Source: Leptospira kobayashii (GTDB lineage Bacteria; Spirochaetota; Leptospiria; Leptospirales; Leptospiraceae). From it: 64,000 nt of DNA. Each line of letters opens with the position of its first letter. The first letter of the stretch is position 1. The notes below the pieces were generated by a model, which was not told the DNA's origin, did not search any database, and saw only the letters and a list, made by a program, of their open reading frames with translations. Shown piece after piece: positions 28,068-37,500 of this stretch. Made by a program: the position numbers and the translations under genes. The stretch spans positions 1,578,001 through 1,642,000 of the forward strand of contig NZ_AP025028.1 in assembly GCF_003114835.2 (NCBI RefSeq), given 5' to 3'.

Positions 28068-29138
28068 TTATACCAAGGGAGAAAATTCTTTCATACTGTC
28101 GATTCCCTGGTAGCGGAGGCCCGTATCCAAATTATAACCACCGTATGTTTCCAAAATCTTGGATCTATTCTCAGGAGAAAAGGAATATTCATAGGCTCGG
28201 GTAAGGATTTCTTTTGCAGCATGACTTGCTTGGTTGAGTAAGTCGATGAAAGAATCCGTGTACACACGTTTCGGATCGGCGGGGTAGTTCCATGCCCTTT
28301 TTTCCTCATTCATGATCTTGGGATTGATTTCCCCGAGACTAGGCAACATGAGTACGCTTGCGTTGTATTTGTGAAATGTCAGGTGATCCACTACGGAAAC
28401 AAGTCCCCTCATCCAGGAACTTCTGGAATCAAGAGTGCTTGTAAACCTGTAAAATCCCATATAAGACTCGTTAAGTATATCACCGGGAATGATCTTTCTT
28501 TCGGAACCGAGATAGGAAGATCCGAATTCGATCGGAAAAGTTTCCTTCAGACAATGCAACCAGAATTGCCAAAGGATAGGATCCATTTTGTTTTTGATTC
28601 CCACGGTTCTGTGACGAATGTCGATGTATTGGGGAAAATCATATTCGCGGGCACTCATCCCCCAACGGTAGTGGAGTAACATCGTATCCAGACCGAACTC
28701 CACCTTCATGTGGTTCACCTGTGCCTGATAGGATATTTTTTTATTATTATTATAATAATCCCCGGAGATATAAAATATATAAGGATGAGTTTGTACATCC
28801 ACAACGCAGTGGCAGATATAACCTAAGGCAAATGCGAGATAACGGTCTCGATAAAGCCCCATCTCCGTTTCATGCACTTGGTCCAGGAAACTAAGTATAA
28901 GTTCTGTTACACGGCTATGGTGGGCAAGGTCTCCCCAGAAGGCGGCCTTTTTTGTCTTTTGAGGTTGTAATACATGATAAAAATAAAATATGTCAGGAGC
29001 TACCGCACCCAAATTCGCATAGTGGGAAACATCCTGTCTATTGAGTAATGCCGCAATTTTCCTTTGCGTAGCGTTCCCATGTTCCAGGTGTTTTTTAACC
29101 TGGGAGAGGGCTTCGATGTGAGTGATCTTTCCTGCCAT
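28068..29138 (-). CDS. Zinc-dependent phospholipase C-like protein (PF00882 type)
   Basis: A 356-residue protein. The N-terminal ~180 residues fit the zinc-PLC/S1-P1-like helical fold: MAGKITHIEAL, HYANLGAVAPDIFYFYH, WGDLAHHSRVTELI, and FALGYICHCVVDVQTHPYIF, with the several His and Asp residues expected for metal binding. There is no signal peptide, unlike secreted clostridial alpha toxin, so it is probably an intracellular enzyme or hydrolase-like protein of unknown substrate. It lies 30 bp before the PBP1 gene on the same strand and may be co-transcribed with it. ATG 29138 is chosen; it is divergent from lysA. Confidence 0.8.
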   Translation of the reverse strand: MAGKITHIEALSQVKKHLEHGNATQRKIAALLNRQDVSHYANLGAVAPDIFYFYHVLQPQKTKKAAFWGDLAHHSRVTELILSFLDQVHETEMGLYRDRYLAFALGYICHCVVDVQTHPYIFYISGDYYNNNKKISYQAQVNHMKVEFGLDTMLLHYRWGMSAREYDFPQYIDIRHRTVGIKNKMDPILWQFWLHCLKETFPIEFGSSYLGSERKIIPGDILNESYMGFYRFTSTLDSRSSWMRGLVSVVDHLTFHKYNASVLMLPSLGEINPKIMNEEKRAWNYPADPKRVYTDSFIDLLNQASHAAKEILTRAYEYSFSPENRSKILETYGGYNLDTGLRYQGIDSMKEFSPLV

Positions 29139-29195
29139 GTTTCCTTTTTTTGACTTTTAAGAATAGAACCTATTGAAAGTTTTATCTTAATTCTT

Positions 29196-30461
29196 ATGAC
29201 ATCAATCGAAAAACTAAAGTTTTTGAACGAGGACCAGGTTCGTTCCATCGCGGGAGAGTTCGGAACCCCCGTATTCGTCTATTCCCAAGCGGAGATCGAA
29301 AAAAAATGTGATGAAGCACTTTCTTTCCCGAATGCATTCGGTTTGAATGTTCGTTATGCAATGAAGGCAAGTCCCAATGCAAATGTATTGAAGATTATGC
29401 AAAATAAAGGAATCCTCATCGATGCATCCTCCGAATATGAGGTGCACCGCGCCGTAGCTGCGGGTTTTCCCTATTCTTCGATCATGATTACTTCCCAACA
29501 ATTCCCGAAAGACCTTAAATTCTTTATCGAAAAGGGTGTGGAGTTTAATGCCTGTTCCTTGCAACAATTGGAGGAATTCGGAAAATTATTTCCCGGTCAT
29601 ACGGTTTCCATTCGTTTCAATCCGGGCCTCGGTTCCGGTCATACGAAAAAAACCGACGTGGGGGGAGTGACTTCCTCTTTCGGAATTTGGCACGAAAAGA
29701 TGCCGGAATTGAAAGCAATCGTTTCCAAATACAATCTGGTAGTGAACAAAGTCCATACCCATATCGGTTCGGGAAGTGATCCGGAGGTTTGGAAAGCGGT
29801 AGCACATTATACCTTGGAATACGCCGAAATGTTCAAGTCGGTAACTACCGTTAGTTTGGGTGGCGGTTACAAAGTGGGCAGAATGGCGGATGAAAAATCC
29901 ACGGATTTGCAACTGATTGGAAAGCCTGCGAAAGAATTATTCGTTCAATTTGCCGAAAAACACGGGCGCAAACTGAAATTGGAAATAGAACCAGGCACTT
30001 ATTTGGTCGCACTTTGCGCGTCTCTCATTACAACTGTAGACGATAAAATCGATACAGGGGCCAAAGGATTTCGTTTTTTAAAACTGGATACCGGAATGGA
30101 TGCAAATACCAGACCTTCCTTGTATGGAGCAAAACACCCGTTAGTGACAGTTCCCAAAGACGGAAGATCCGTTACCAAAACGGAAGAATACGTAGTCGTG
30201 GGACATTGCTGCGAGTCAGGGGACGTATTCACTCAGAAAGAGGGTGGTGAACCTATCACTCGTTTGATGGCAGAAACGAATGTAGGGGATTTGGTTTCGA
30301 TGGAAGCCGTAGGAGCCTACTGTTCCAGTATGTCCACCAAGAATTACAATAGTTTTCCCGAAACACAGGAAGTCTTGGTTTTGAATTCGGGAGAAACGAA
30401 ATTGATTCGCAAAAAACAACCGTTAGAAGATATTTATAAAAACGAAATCAAAGTTTTGTAA
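29196..30461 (+). CDS. lysA: Diaminopimelate decarboxylase
   Basis: PLP-dependent last step of lysine biosynthesis: meso-diaminopimelate to lysine plus CO2. Fold type III motifs: VRYAMKASPNANVLKIM with the Schiff-base Lys, HTHIGSGSDPEVW, VSLGGGYKVG, EPGTYLVALCASLI, and the substrate-side CCESGDVF and GAYCSSM. 421 residues, normal size. Other fold III decarboxylases (ornithine, carboxynorspermidine) share motifs, so the substrate is inferred. ispD begins 5 bp after the stop, so the two are probably one transcript. No strong ribosome binding site precedes ATG 29196. Confidence 0.88.
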   Translation: MTSIEKLKFLNEDQVRSIAGEFGTPVFVYSQAEIEKKCDEALSFPNAFGLNVRYAMKASPNANVLKIMQNKGILIDASSEYEVHRAVAAGFPYSSIMITSQQFPKDLKFFIEKGVEFNACSLQQLEEFGKLFPGHTVSIRFNPGLGSGHTKKTDVGGVTSSFGIWHEKMPELKAIVSKYNLVVNKVHTHIGSGSDPEVWKAVAHYTLEYAEMFKSVTTVSLGGGYKVGRMADEKSTDLQLIGKPAKELFVQFAEKHGRKLKLEIEPGTYLVALCASLITTVDDKIDTGAKGFRFLKLDTGMDANTRPSLYGAKHPLVTVPKDGRSVTKTEEYVVVGHCCESGDVFTQKEGGEPITRLMAETNVGDLVSMEAVGAYCSSMSTKNYNSFPETQEVLVLNSGETKLIRKKQPLEDIYKNEIKVL

Positions 30462-30466
30462 TTTTC

Positions 30467-31159
30467 ATGCGCAACCTTTATGCAATCATCCTTGCGGGAG
30501 GAGTGGGAACCAGAATCGGAGGTGATACTCCGAAACAGTTTATCCGTCTCGCAGGGAAACCTTTATTCCTACATTCGATAGAAGTATTTCGCAGTTGGGG
30601 GCTTTTGAAGTCCCTGACACTTGTTTCTCATAAAGATTGGATTTTAAAATTGGAAAAAGAAGCCGATCCTGTTTTGGAAGCCAATGATAGGATCGTGGAA
30701 GGAGGGGCTTCCCGCCATCTTTCTTGTTTGGCGGGGATTTCTTCCATTCCTTACGATGATGAAGATATCATACTGATTCACGATGCGGCAAGACCATTCT
30801 TTACAACCTCGGAATTGGATGAACTTGTGGGTTCCGCGCAGATATTCGGAGCTTCTACTTTGGCGACTGCCGCAACGGAAACGATTGTCAGAGTGGAAGA
30901 AAATTCCAATTTTACGAAAGAATCCGTTCCCAGATCCTTACTGTATATGGTAAAAACTCCTCAAGCGGTTACGGGGAAATTGTTAAAAGAACTACTTGCA
31001 AATCCGGTCAGTGAGGATATTTCGCTTCACCCGACGGATCTATGTTCCTGGGTGGAAACTTTGGGAAAACAAACGGGGATTGTTCCCTGTTCTTCTAAAA
31101 ATATCAAGATCACTACGCCGACAGACGTAATTCTTGCTACCGAATTATTAAAATCCTAA
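30467..31159 (+). CDS. ispD: 2-C-methyl-D-erythritol 4-phosphate cytidylyltransferase
   Basis: Third step of the MEP isoprenoid pathway: CTP plus MEP gives CDP-ME. 230 residues. Nucleotidyltransferase signature AIILAGGVGTRIGGDTPKQFIRLAGKPLFLHSIE at the N terminus, then VEGGASRHLSCLAGI, ILIHDAARPF, and TPQAVTG; the end NIKITTPTDVILATELL is typical of IspD. It follows lysA by 5 bp. The 3' end overlaps the convergent PilZ gene by 4 bp. Confidence 0.95.
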   Translation: MRNLYAIILAGGVGTRIGGDTPKQFIRLAGKPLFLHSIEVFRSWGLLKSLTLVSHKDWILKLEKEADPVLEANDRIVEGGASRHLSCLAGISSIPYDDEDIILIHDAARPFFTTSELDELVGSAQIFGASTLATAATETIVRVEENSNFTKESVPRSLLYMVKTPQAVTGKLLKELLANPVSEDISLHPTDLCSWVETLGKQTGIVPCSSKNIKITTPTDVILATELLKS

Positions 31160-32250
31160 CGTCCGTGAAAGATTCTGAATCTTTGTTTCCAAACCCAGAT
31201 GCGGAAATGATTCATATTTTCGGCGGATTCGATTTGTAAACCGTAACCAACCGGCTTTCCATAACGAGCATTAGGGTTTGACCATCGGACAATCCCTTTT
31301 AAAAAAATCGGACCGGAACGAGTGAGTATCTTTACGGAGATAAGCTCTCCCATTTCATAAACCGTATCCGATTTGATATAAAGTCCTTCCGTGGAGATAT
31401 TGACAAGCTCACCTGTGGATTCTCCGGGAAGGTTTTTACCCGCTTCTATCTTATTGGAAACAGGGTATCTGGGTGCAAATACTCTTGTGAGGAATTTTAA
31501 AAACTCTTCTTTTTCTTCTTTTTGAGCAACTTGAAATTCGTAAGTGATGCCGGCGAGATCCGTGCCGTCGGCTTCGCGGTCCAACCTAACAATCGTTCCC
31601 TTTACGGAGATAGGAATGATTTCTCTTTTTTCATTCTCCAGTTTGAGATGAAGATTGATAGGATCGCCCTCTTTTAAAAAATGATGTTGTGGCAAAGGAA
31701 TGAGTGCTCCTGATCCGGAGACATTGATCGTATATCCGTCTCCTTCCCTTTCTCCGTCAACATTGGTCCAGTGAAAAGGAACGGGGTGTGTCTCTCTGTA
31801 TCCTCCTCTCCAACCTCTTTGTAATCCGCTTAAGTAAGGCGCTGATATTTCTTTTCTTAAAAAATAGAAAATAGCACCTAATATCACTGCTGTGAAGACT
31901 GCGTTCCAAATGATGTCCGGGGTTTGTAACCGTATGCCTGCAAGGAAAAGTTTTTTGCCAAGGCTGACCCAAGCTACCATCCAGAGATTGTAAGAAGCGA
32001 GAACAATGGAAAATAAGAGAAACAGGTAATAGCCGAATTTCTTTTTGGCAATCAATCCGTAGGCAATCACAAGACTCAGTGCGGATAGAAAATACTGCAG
32101 AGGTTGAATCCGATCGAAAACATGATCCCATCTTTGGCTTAAGTCGTATAAGGCGGCAGTTGCAAAAAAATTAAGAAACGGGATCGTAAAAAAGATAAGG
32201 GCAACGAATAGTATGGGAAGCGGATAGTGGAATAATCGAAGTGCCATCAT
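31156..32250 (-). CDS. Membrane protein with PilZ (c-di-GMP-binding-like) domains
   Basis: A 364-residue protein. The N-terminal ~135 residues have about four membrane segments. The cytoplasmic part looks like two PilZ-type barrels: one at ~150-245 (YTINVSGSGALIPL) and one at ~255-355, where RYPVSN and ELVNISTEGLYIKS resemble the RxxxR...DxSxxG ligand motif with the arginines partly missing. It may bind c-di-GMP or be a degenerate PilZ. Leptospira encodes many such proteins; target unknown. It converges with ispD. Confidence 0.75.
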   Translation of the reverse strand: MMALRLFHYPLPILFVALIFFTIPFLNFFATAALYDLSQRWDHVFDRIQPLQYFLSALSLVIAYGLIAKKKFGYYLFLLFSIVLASYNLWMVAWVSLGKKLFLAGIRLQTPDIIWNAVFTAVILGAIFYFLRKEISAPYLSGLQRGWRGGYRETHPVPFHWTNVDGEREGDGYTINVSGSGALIPLPQHHFLKEGDPINLHLKLENEKREIIPISVKGTIVRLDREADGTDLAGITYEFQVAQKEEKEEFLKFLTRVFAPRYPVSNKIEAGKNLPGESTGELVNISTEGLYIKSDTVYEMGELISVKILTRSGPIFLKGIVRWSNPNARYGKPVGYGLQIESAENMNHFRIWVWKQRFRIFHGR

Positions 32251-32361
32251 TAAGAATTTCTAAAAAAAAAATGTTAAGTCAAGAAATTTTTGCGGATTCC
32301 TTTACAAATGATGCAATGCACGATAAATACATTGTCTTTTTGTAATATGAATCCGGCTCCT

Positions 32362-32883
32362 TTATTTTTTCTCCACTTCAGGAGGAGTTGTTTCCGTTGG
32401 AATGTTAGGTGGTTCCGTTGCCTCTGGATCAGCTACTGCCACGGTCTCCTGATTTAAGCTTTCATGGTTGAGGAGAGAGTGGATTTCCTCTTTTCTTTCC
32501 GTAACTTTCTCTTCTACCTCGGATAACCTTCGAATGATGCTATGAAGTAGTACGGACAAGAAAGCGGGACTTTCGTTTCCCATCCCGAGAAAGATTTCCC
32601 GGTTGATAATGCCTAGTTTCGTATCTTCCGCGATGGCAATGACCGTAGCCGCACGGGGAGAAGGTTGGATGAGTGCCAATTCTCCGAAAAATTCTCCGGG
32701 ACCCATTTGGCGAATGATCAGATCTTCTCCGTTTCCCGTTTTTTTAGTAACTTTCAATTTTCCGGAAAAAATGAAATACATGATTCCGTTTGTTTCTTCC
32801 CCTTCCAGAAATACAGTTTGATCTTTGGGAAAGTGGCGAATGCTCACTTCGCTTAGGAAACGTTTTAAATGATCCGTATTCAT
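32362..32883 (-). CDS. Cyclic nucleotide-binding domain protein (second of a tandem pair)
   Basis: A 173-residue protein with one cNMP-binding (CAP-like) beta-roll: FPKDQTVFLEGEETNGIMYFIFSGKLKV, then the phosphate-binding cassette GPGEFFGELALIQPSPRAATVIA with the conserved Gly-Glu and Arg. No DNA-binding helix-turn-helix follows; instead there is a predicted helix and a Pro/Thr/Glu-rich tail. It probably senses cAMP/cGMP and acts through protein contacts. It overlaps the preceding paralogue by 4 bp, so the two are co-translated. Confidence 0.85.
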   Translation of the reverse strand: MNTDHLKRFLSEVSIRHFPKDQTVFLEGEETNGIMYFIFSGKLKVTKKTGNGEDLIIRQMGPGEFFGELALIQPSPRAATVIAIAEDTKLGIINREIFLGMGNESPAFLSVLLHSIIRRLSEVEEKVTERKEEIHSLLNHESLNQETVAVADPEATEPPNIPTETTPPEVEKK

Positions 32884-33299
32884 GTTTCCTCCGATTTCAT
32901 TTCTTCTATTATCTTTTCCAATTCACCAAGTCTAGTCTCGGCACGGTGCAGTTTTTCCACCGAGCTACGGAGCAGATGAAAAAGAAAATGAGTATTGATC
33001 TTTGCTAATTTTTCAAACTGGTCTTCTCTTAAGATCCCGAGTTTGGCATTGGCGGAAACTACACTCACACTCATGGATCTCGGGTTTCTAGTGATGAGTG
33101 CCAATTCTCCGAAAAACTCGCCCGGTCCGAGTCCTTTGATGATTTCCTGCAGGCCGTCAGGATTTTTTTTTGTAACGGCAAACATTCCCTGCATGATGCA
33201 ATACATATTTCCGTCATGGCGGTCGCCTTCCCTAAAAATAATTTCCCCGCGTGCATAAGTCTGCGTGGAAATATTTTGCATATATTCTAGTATATTCAT
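32880..33299 (-). CDS. Cyclic nucleotide-binding domain protein (first of a tandem pair)
   Basis: A 139-residue paralogue of the next gene: YARGEIIFREGDRHDGNMYCIMQGMFAV, then GPGEFFGELALITRNPRSMSVSVV with the cyclic-phosphate-binding Arg, followed by one C-terminal helix (about 45 residues, LLRSSVEKLHRAETRLGELEKIIEEM) with no DNA-binding domain. The shared layout and 4-bp overlap suggest a hetero-oligomeric sensor arising by tandem duplication (inference). Confidence 0.85.
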   Translation of the reverse strand: MNILEYMQNISTQTYARGEIIFREGDRHDGNMYCIMQGMFAVTKKNPDGLQEIIKGLGPGEFFGELALITRNPRSMSVSVVSANAKLGILREDQFEKLAKINTHFLFHLLRSSVEKLHRAETRLGELEKIIEEMKSEET

Positions 33300-33601
33300 C
33301 TTGAGACCTGTCGGAACATTTGGAGATGGTTTTTCATTTTGTAATTTAGAGTATTATGAATTTCTTATATATTTTTTCTATACTATCGAAAGGTTGTTTC
33401 TTTGAAAATCAAAACCTTACCGTTTGCTAATGCAATTGGACGAAACCGGGAATAACTTCCTTACTTGTTTTCGCAAAAATAAGAATTAGGGAAAGGCTTT
33501 TCCCGGAAGGAGAGATCTCATATAATTCTTTCCGAAACGGAAGATCTTTTGGAAAATCTCTCTCGACACGAAAGCCCTCCGTAACAAGATGCCTATAACT
33601 A
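33300..33601. other. Intergenic stretch before tRNA-Leu
   Basis: About 300 bp, AT-rich at 33340-33420. It should carry the promoters of the cNMP-binding gene pair (minus) and of tRNA-Leu (plus). No gene or structured RNA seen. Confidence 0.5.
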
Positions 33602-33683
33602 GCGGGCGTGGCGAAATTGGCAGACGCACCAGATTTAGGTTCTGGCGCCGAGAGGCGTGGGGGTTCAAGTCCCTCCGCCCGCA
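33602..33683 (+). tRNA. tRNA-Leu (anticodon TAG)
   Basis: A full class II cloverleaf: acceptor GCGGGCG paired with CGCCCGC, D loop with AAATTGGCAGAC, anticodon loop TTTAGGT, a short variable arm (GCGCCGAGAGGCGT), and T arm GGGGG-TTCAAGT-CCCTC. Discriminator A; CCA not encoded. Its 3' end is duplicated about 214 bp downstream, so it may have served as an integration site. Confidence 0.95.
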
Positions 33684-33691
33684 AAACGTTC
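33666..33691 (+). repeat. 26-bp direct repeat, copy 1 (3' end of tRNA-Leu)
   Basis: Starts with CAAGTCCCTCCGCCCGC, covers the end of tRNA-Leu plus 8 bp, and is identical to 33880-33905. It looks like an att-type duplication. Confidence 0.85.
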
Positions 33692-33879
33692 TTTTTACTT
33701 CTTCTATAAAATCCAAACAGACACCGAAGGACTTTGAGGGCTTGAACAGTCGAACGATCTGTTAGCTTTCGTGACCCATAGGGAACGAAACTGACAGACC
33801 CGAGGACAGGACGTCCGAGGGAGAGTGAGACCGTGCCTCGGAGCGTTGCCGAAGCAGGAAGCGAAGGCAGCGGAGAGGG

Positions 33880-33905
33880 CAAGTCCCTCCGCCCGCAAAA
33901 CGTTC
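33880..33905 (+). repeat. 26-bp direct repeat, copy 2 (orphan tRNA-Leu 3' end)
   Basis: Exact copy of the tRNA-Leu 3' end without the rest of the tRNA. It leads directly into the repeat element that also abuts the orphan toxin cassette. Confidence 0.85.
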
Positions 33906-33980
33906 GATGTTCCTCGCTCTTTTTCGCGGAACATCCTGTTCCGACGAAAAAGCTTCGGCCATCCCTGGCCATTCGGAGCG
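33898..33980 (-). repeat. Dispersed element R1, copy 1
   Basis: Read on the minus strand, this block (GCCAGGGATGGCCGAAGC, then TCGTCGGAACAGGATGTTCC and GGAACATCGAACGTTTTG) matches 42101-42177 on the plus strand with few differences. It contains two local inverted repeats (GGCC...GGCC and GGAACA...TGTTCC). In both places it ends in CGAACGTTT next to a GCGGAG sequence. Confidence 0.65.
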
Positions 33981-34039
33981 ACCCATAAGGAGCGAGAATG
34001 TGAACTGGACGGTAAGCGAATGCGGTAGTCCAGATTCAC

Positions 34040-34057
34040 AGACTTGCATGCAAGTCT
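34040..34057. repeat. Perfect 18-bp palindrome
   Basis: AGACTTGCATGCAAGTCT is its own reverse complement. It lies between the tRNA-Leu duplication and the toxin gene and could be an operator or recombination site. Confidence 0.6.
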
Positions 34058-34531
34058 AATCAACCGACACATAAATCTTTAACCAACTGACTTTTAGAAA
34101 TGCACGTTAATCCTGCGATGTGTTTTGCAGCCACCGCGAGAAACATCTCACTTGTTTTTAAGAGAGAAAGAGGCTCTTATTCTAGTCCATAGAAGTGCTT
34201 TGTGTTACCCGAGATAAGGGGTTTTCTTATAGGATTGGATTTTGGTATCCCCGCCCTGATTTGGGTGGGGTGATCCACCCGCCACCCAATGAGTCCCAAC
34301 TAACACATTCAATCCGATTCGGCAATCCTTCTTTGCCCTATCCAAAAAATTCTTCGAAAAAGTTCGCCTTTTTGCCGGGAAAGCCAAGCTGTTACACAAT
34401 CAGCTCGATGTAATTTCCCGGAAATTTTTTCCAAAAAACCAAAAACGAGACAAAAAATAATTCCGGTTCAATCATTTTTTTTTGACCTCTCGCCTTACAA
34501 AGACTTAGCTGACTACGTTGTATAAGAGCTC
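34058..34531. other. Toxin gene upstream region
   Basis: No gene supported. It contains the second copy of the dispersed hairpin repeat (34241-34378) and, just before the toxin gene, an AT-rich segment with TTGACC at 34492-34497 and TATAAG near 34521-34526. I cannot assign a spaced promoter with confidence. Confidence 0.4.
34241..34378 (-). repeat. Dispersed intergenic repeat, copy 2
   Basis: Inverted copy of 17412-17557. The conserved hairpin block (CATTGGGTGGCGGGTGG, CCCCACCCAA, GGGCGGGGAT on the minus strand) is at 34243-34292. The GGCAAAAAGGCGAAC block near 34364-34378 marks the far end. Confidence 0.6.
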
Positions 34532-37500
34532 ATGCTGACAGAACAAAAAACCGAATCAGAATTTAGTACATTCACTAGGACTCAAGCGGGATTAGGACTC
34601 TTTTCCTTTGTCTTCTCTTTGTTTTTTGCAGGAGCTGTTTTCTCCCAAGAAGTAGTCCCCCAACTGCAAATGGATGAATACAACGCGAACCTGATGAACC
34701 AGGTTTACGGGCAGTCTTATTTTTTAAACTCCCTGAACAGTTGGACGGATCAGGTAACGTATTACAAAGGTTTGCTTCGGGCTTCCTGGGAATCGGCTGC
34801 GGACAACGCGATTTATAACTATGTCTCAAGCATAACAACAAGCGATACCTACAACACGGTAGACGCTTACAAAGACTATGTCCAAAAGGAACTGGATTCC
34901 CAAAAGATGGTGGCGCTCAACAGCTGGGATGACAAAGCGAATTTGGATTTTCTTGCAAACAAAAACCAATTTGTCGCCAGACTCACAACGAATCAATTCG
35001 ATCAGGCCTATATTGAAAGAGTAGGAGGTCAGCAACAGTACCAGCAGGTCCTGACGGAAAACCAACGAGTCAACCAATTACAAAACAACATCGCCAATGC
35101 CGCGAACAATTGGAACGTAAACTTCAATCAGAGTTACCAATCGGGATTGAATGATTTTGCAAACACACTTGGAAATATCCAGGATCAGTACAATAGTTTT
35201 CTTACGAATCTGGACGAATCGGAAGCTACCTTCCAAAACAATCTGACTGCCATTGATTCTTATAAGACTGTTGTGAAGAACGCGATCTCAGGGATCGTAT
35301 CTCAATTTCAAGGGATGTTGGATCAATCTTGCAACCAGGCCTCTCCTTGCTTATACAGACAAGCGAATAACGGAGGTTTGAATGCTGCGGGTCAGACAAT
35401 GACTGCGCTCGTCACCAGTCTAAACACTGTATTGAACGATACTTCCTTAAATCCTACGAATATTCTCACTACAATCTCCGCTCAAATCAACAACTTTCTT
35501 TCAAGCCAAACGAACTCGGCTTACTTGACTTATGCGGATTATACAACAAGAATCGATACATTTCAAAATACATGGCCTCCTACTGCTTACGGGATAGGAG
35601 CTGATTGGAATTACATCATACAAGTTAATAATGGAAGTCGTAGTTTTAACAATGTTCCAGCTAATCAAAGAGCTGTATGGGAAAAGGATACTGCCGGACT
35701 TTTCTCGGGGGTAGGAGATTCTACATTCAAAGGGATTTTAAACGCGATCCATTCCGGAAATAACGGTGCTCTTGCCGGATATATTACCGCAAATTTGCAA
35801 AGCGGGCAGTCTTTGACAAATATCTTGGCAACTAACATTTACACAGATTGGAATAATGCAAAGAATAGCGATGGATTTGCATGGACTGGTACGAAAAACA
35901 CACAAATGAATTTGCGTGCCAATAATGGAGATCCTTGGCATTGGGGTGCAGATAGGGCTACACTTGTACCGTTCCCTTGGGCTTGGACGGATTGGTTCCA
36001 GATGGGAAGTATCGGATATGAAGTAGTTTACGAGATGCATGATGGGCAAGCTGCGACGCAAGCAGCCTATTGGAACGGAAACTATGGTTCATTGAACGGG
36101 CAACTAAACCAATACCTTAACCAAATTACACCTGCTATACGAAACTGGGAATCCCAAGTTGCAAGTTATAACAGCTTCCATGAACAGTGGAAAGTAAGTG
36201 CGGACGCTTTGAAAGCTCAGGCAAAAACAGATTATGAAAACGCTCTGGTGGACTTGGAAGCGAAGAAGTCGGCTTGGGTTCAAAAGATGGAAGCCGAAAG
36301 ACGGGATTCCATTCTCGAATGGAACAATTTAAGTGAGAAAGCAGCACAAGCACAATCAACTGCAGAATTGCAAAATGTAAATAAGCAATTATCATCGACT
36401 TACAATGCATCCATATCCGGATTGAATATTTCTACAAATGCTTCTGAGGTAATGAATTCTTACAACGGATCGATCAACGATTTGAGCAGTCGTGAATTCA
36501 CCTTTGTAGAACCAACACCGATAGAAAGCCCTGTATTGAATAACGGACTCATCAATCCGAAAGATGCACTTTCCGCATTGAGTATCAGTGCATTGGGAAA
36601 TAAAATCGTAAGTCAGGATATGGTATTTGGCCTGTCAGGTGCTTTGGGCGTAAACAGCATTCAAAAAGATGCCTTTGTTTACTCCAGCTTGAGTTCTGAT
36701 GTCGCAGGTGCGGTAGGAGGGCTACTCGGTTCCGGCAGCACAGGAAGTAGCGGAGGGCAAAAGTTTTCCATTATGAATGCCGCTTCGGAAAAGACTGTCG
36801 ATACTAGCCTAACGATTAACGGCAAAGACGTATCCGAAATATTCGGAAAGACTACGAACGGAGTGTATCAGTATTCACAACTCCTTTCCATCAATGAAAG
36901 CAATTCATTCACCGCAAAACAAGAACAAGCGAAATTAGTAAATCAAATGGCTTATACCATCGACTGGTCTACACGTGCAGGCGCCAAGTTGGATGACAAT
37001 GGCAACTTGTCTTTGAACGCAGGTGGAATCGGAAATATCAGTAACGATCAGGTTCTTGCAATCCTCAAAAAACAATCCGAGTATTCTTATAAGGGAGAAA
37101 AGATGGAGGGGTATTGTGTACTCGGAGCTGCCGATTATACCTCTTGTCAGGAAAGAGAGAAGCGTCTATCCGATGCACAAACGGCAGATTTCAATGCAAA
37201 GTTCGCAGGTGAAATCGCATTACTAAAAAGCCAAGGATATGAGTTCCAAGGTGGAATGATTGTAAAATCCCTTAGCCGCGATGAAAAAATTCGAACCGGT
37301 CAGACAGATGCAGATATGAAACTGACTGATGCGGAGAAGCAACAAACCGGTTCATGTTATATTGATCCGGCGCAGTGTGCGGGTCTCATCAAACAAGAGT
37401 TCACAATCACTTATGACAACGTAGGCGGAGTGACGTTATCCAAAATCATCAGCGATGGTAAAATTGCCGGTAAAGGCGATAAAGGTTATTACTCTGGAAC

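Noticed and set aside
33427..34072. Long minus-strand frames over tRNA-Leu and the following repeats
   Set aside because: They read through the tRNA and repeat R1 and give Arg/Ser/Pro-rich low-complexity protein; no ribosome binding site. They are by-products of GC-rich repeats.
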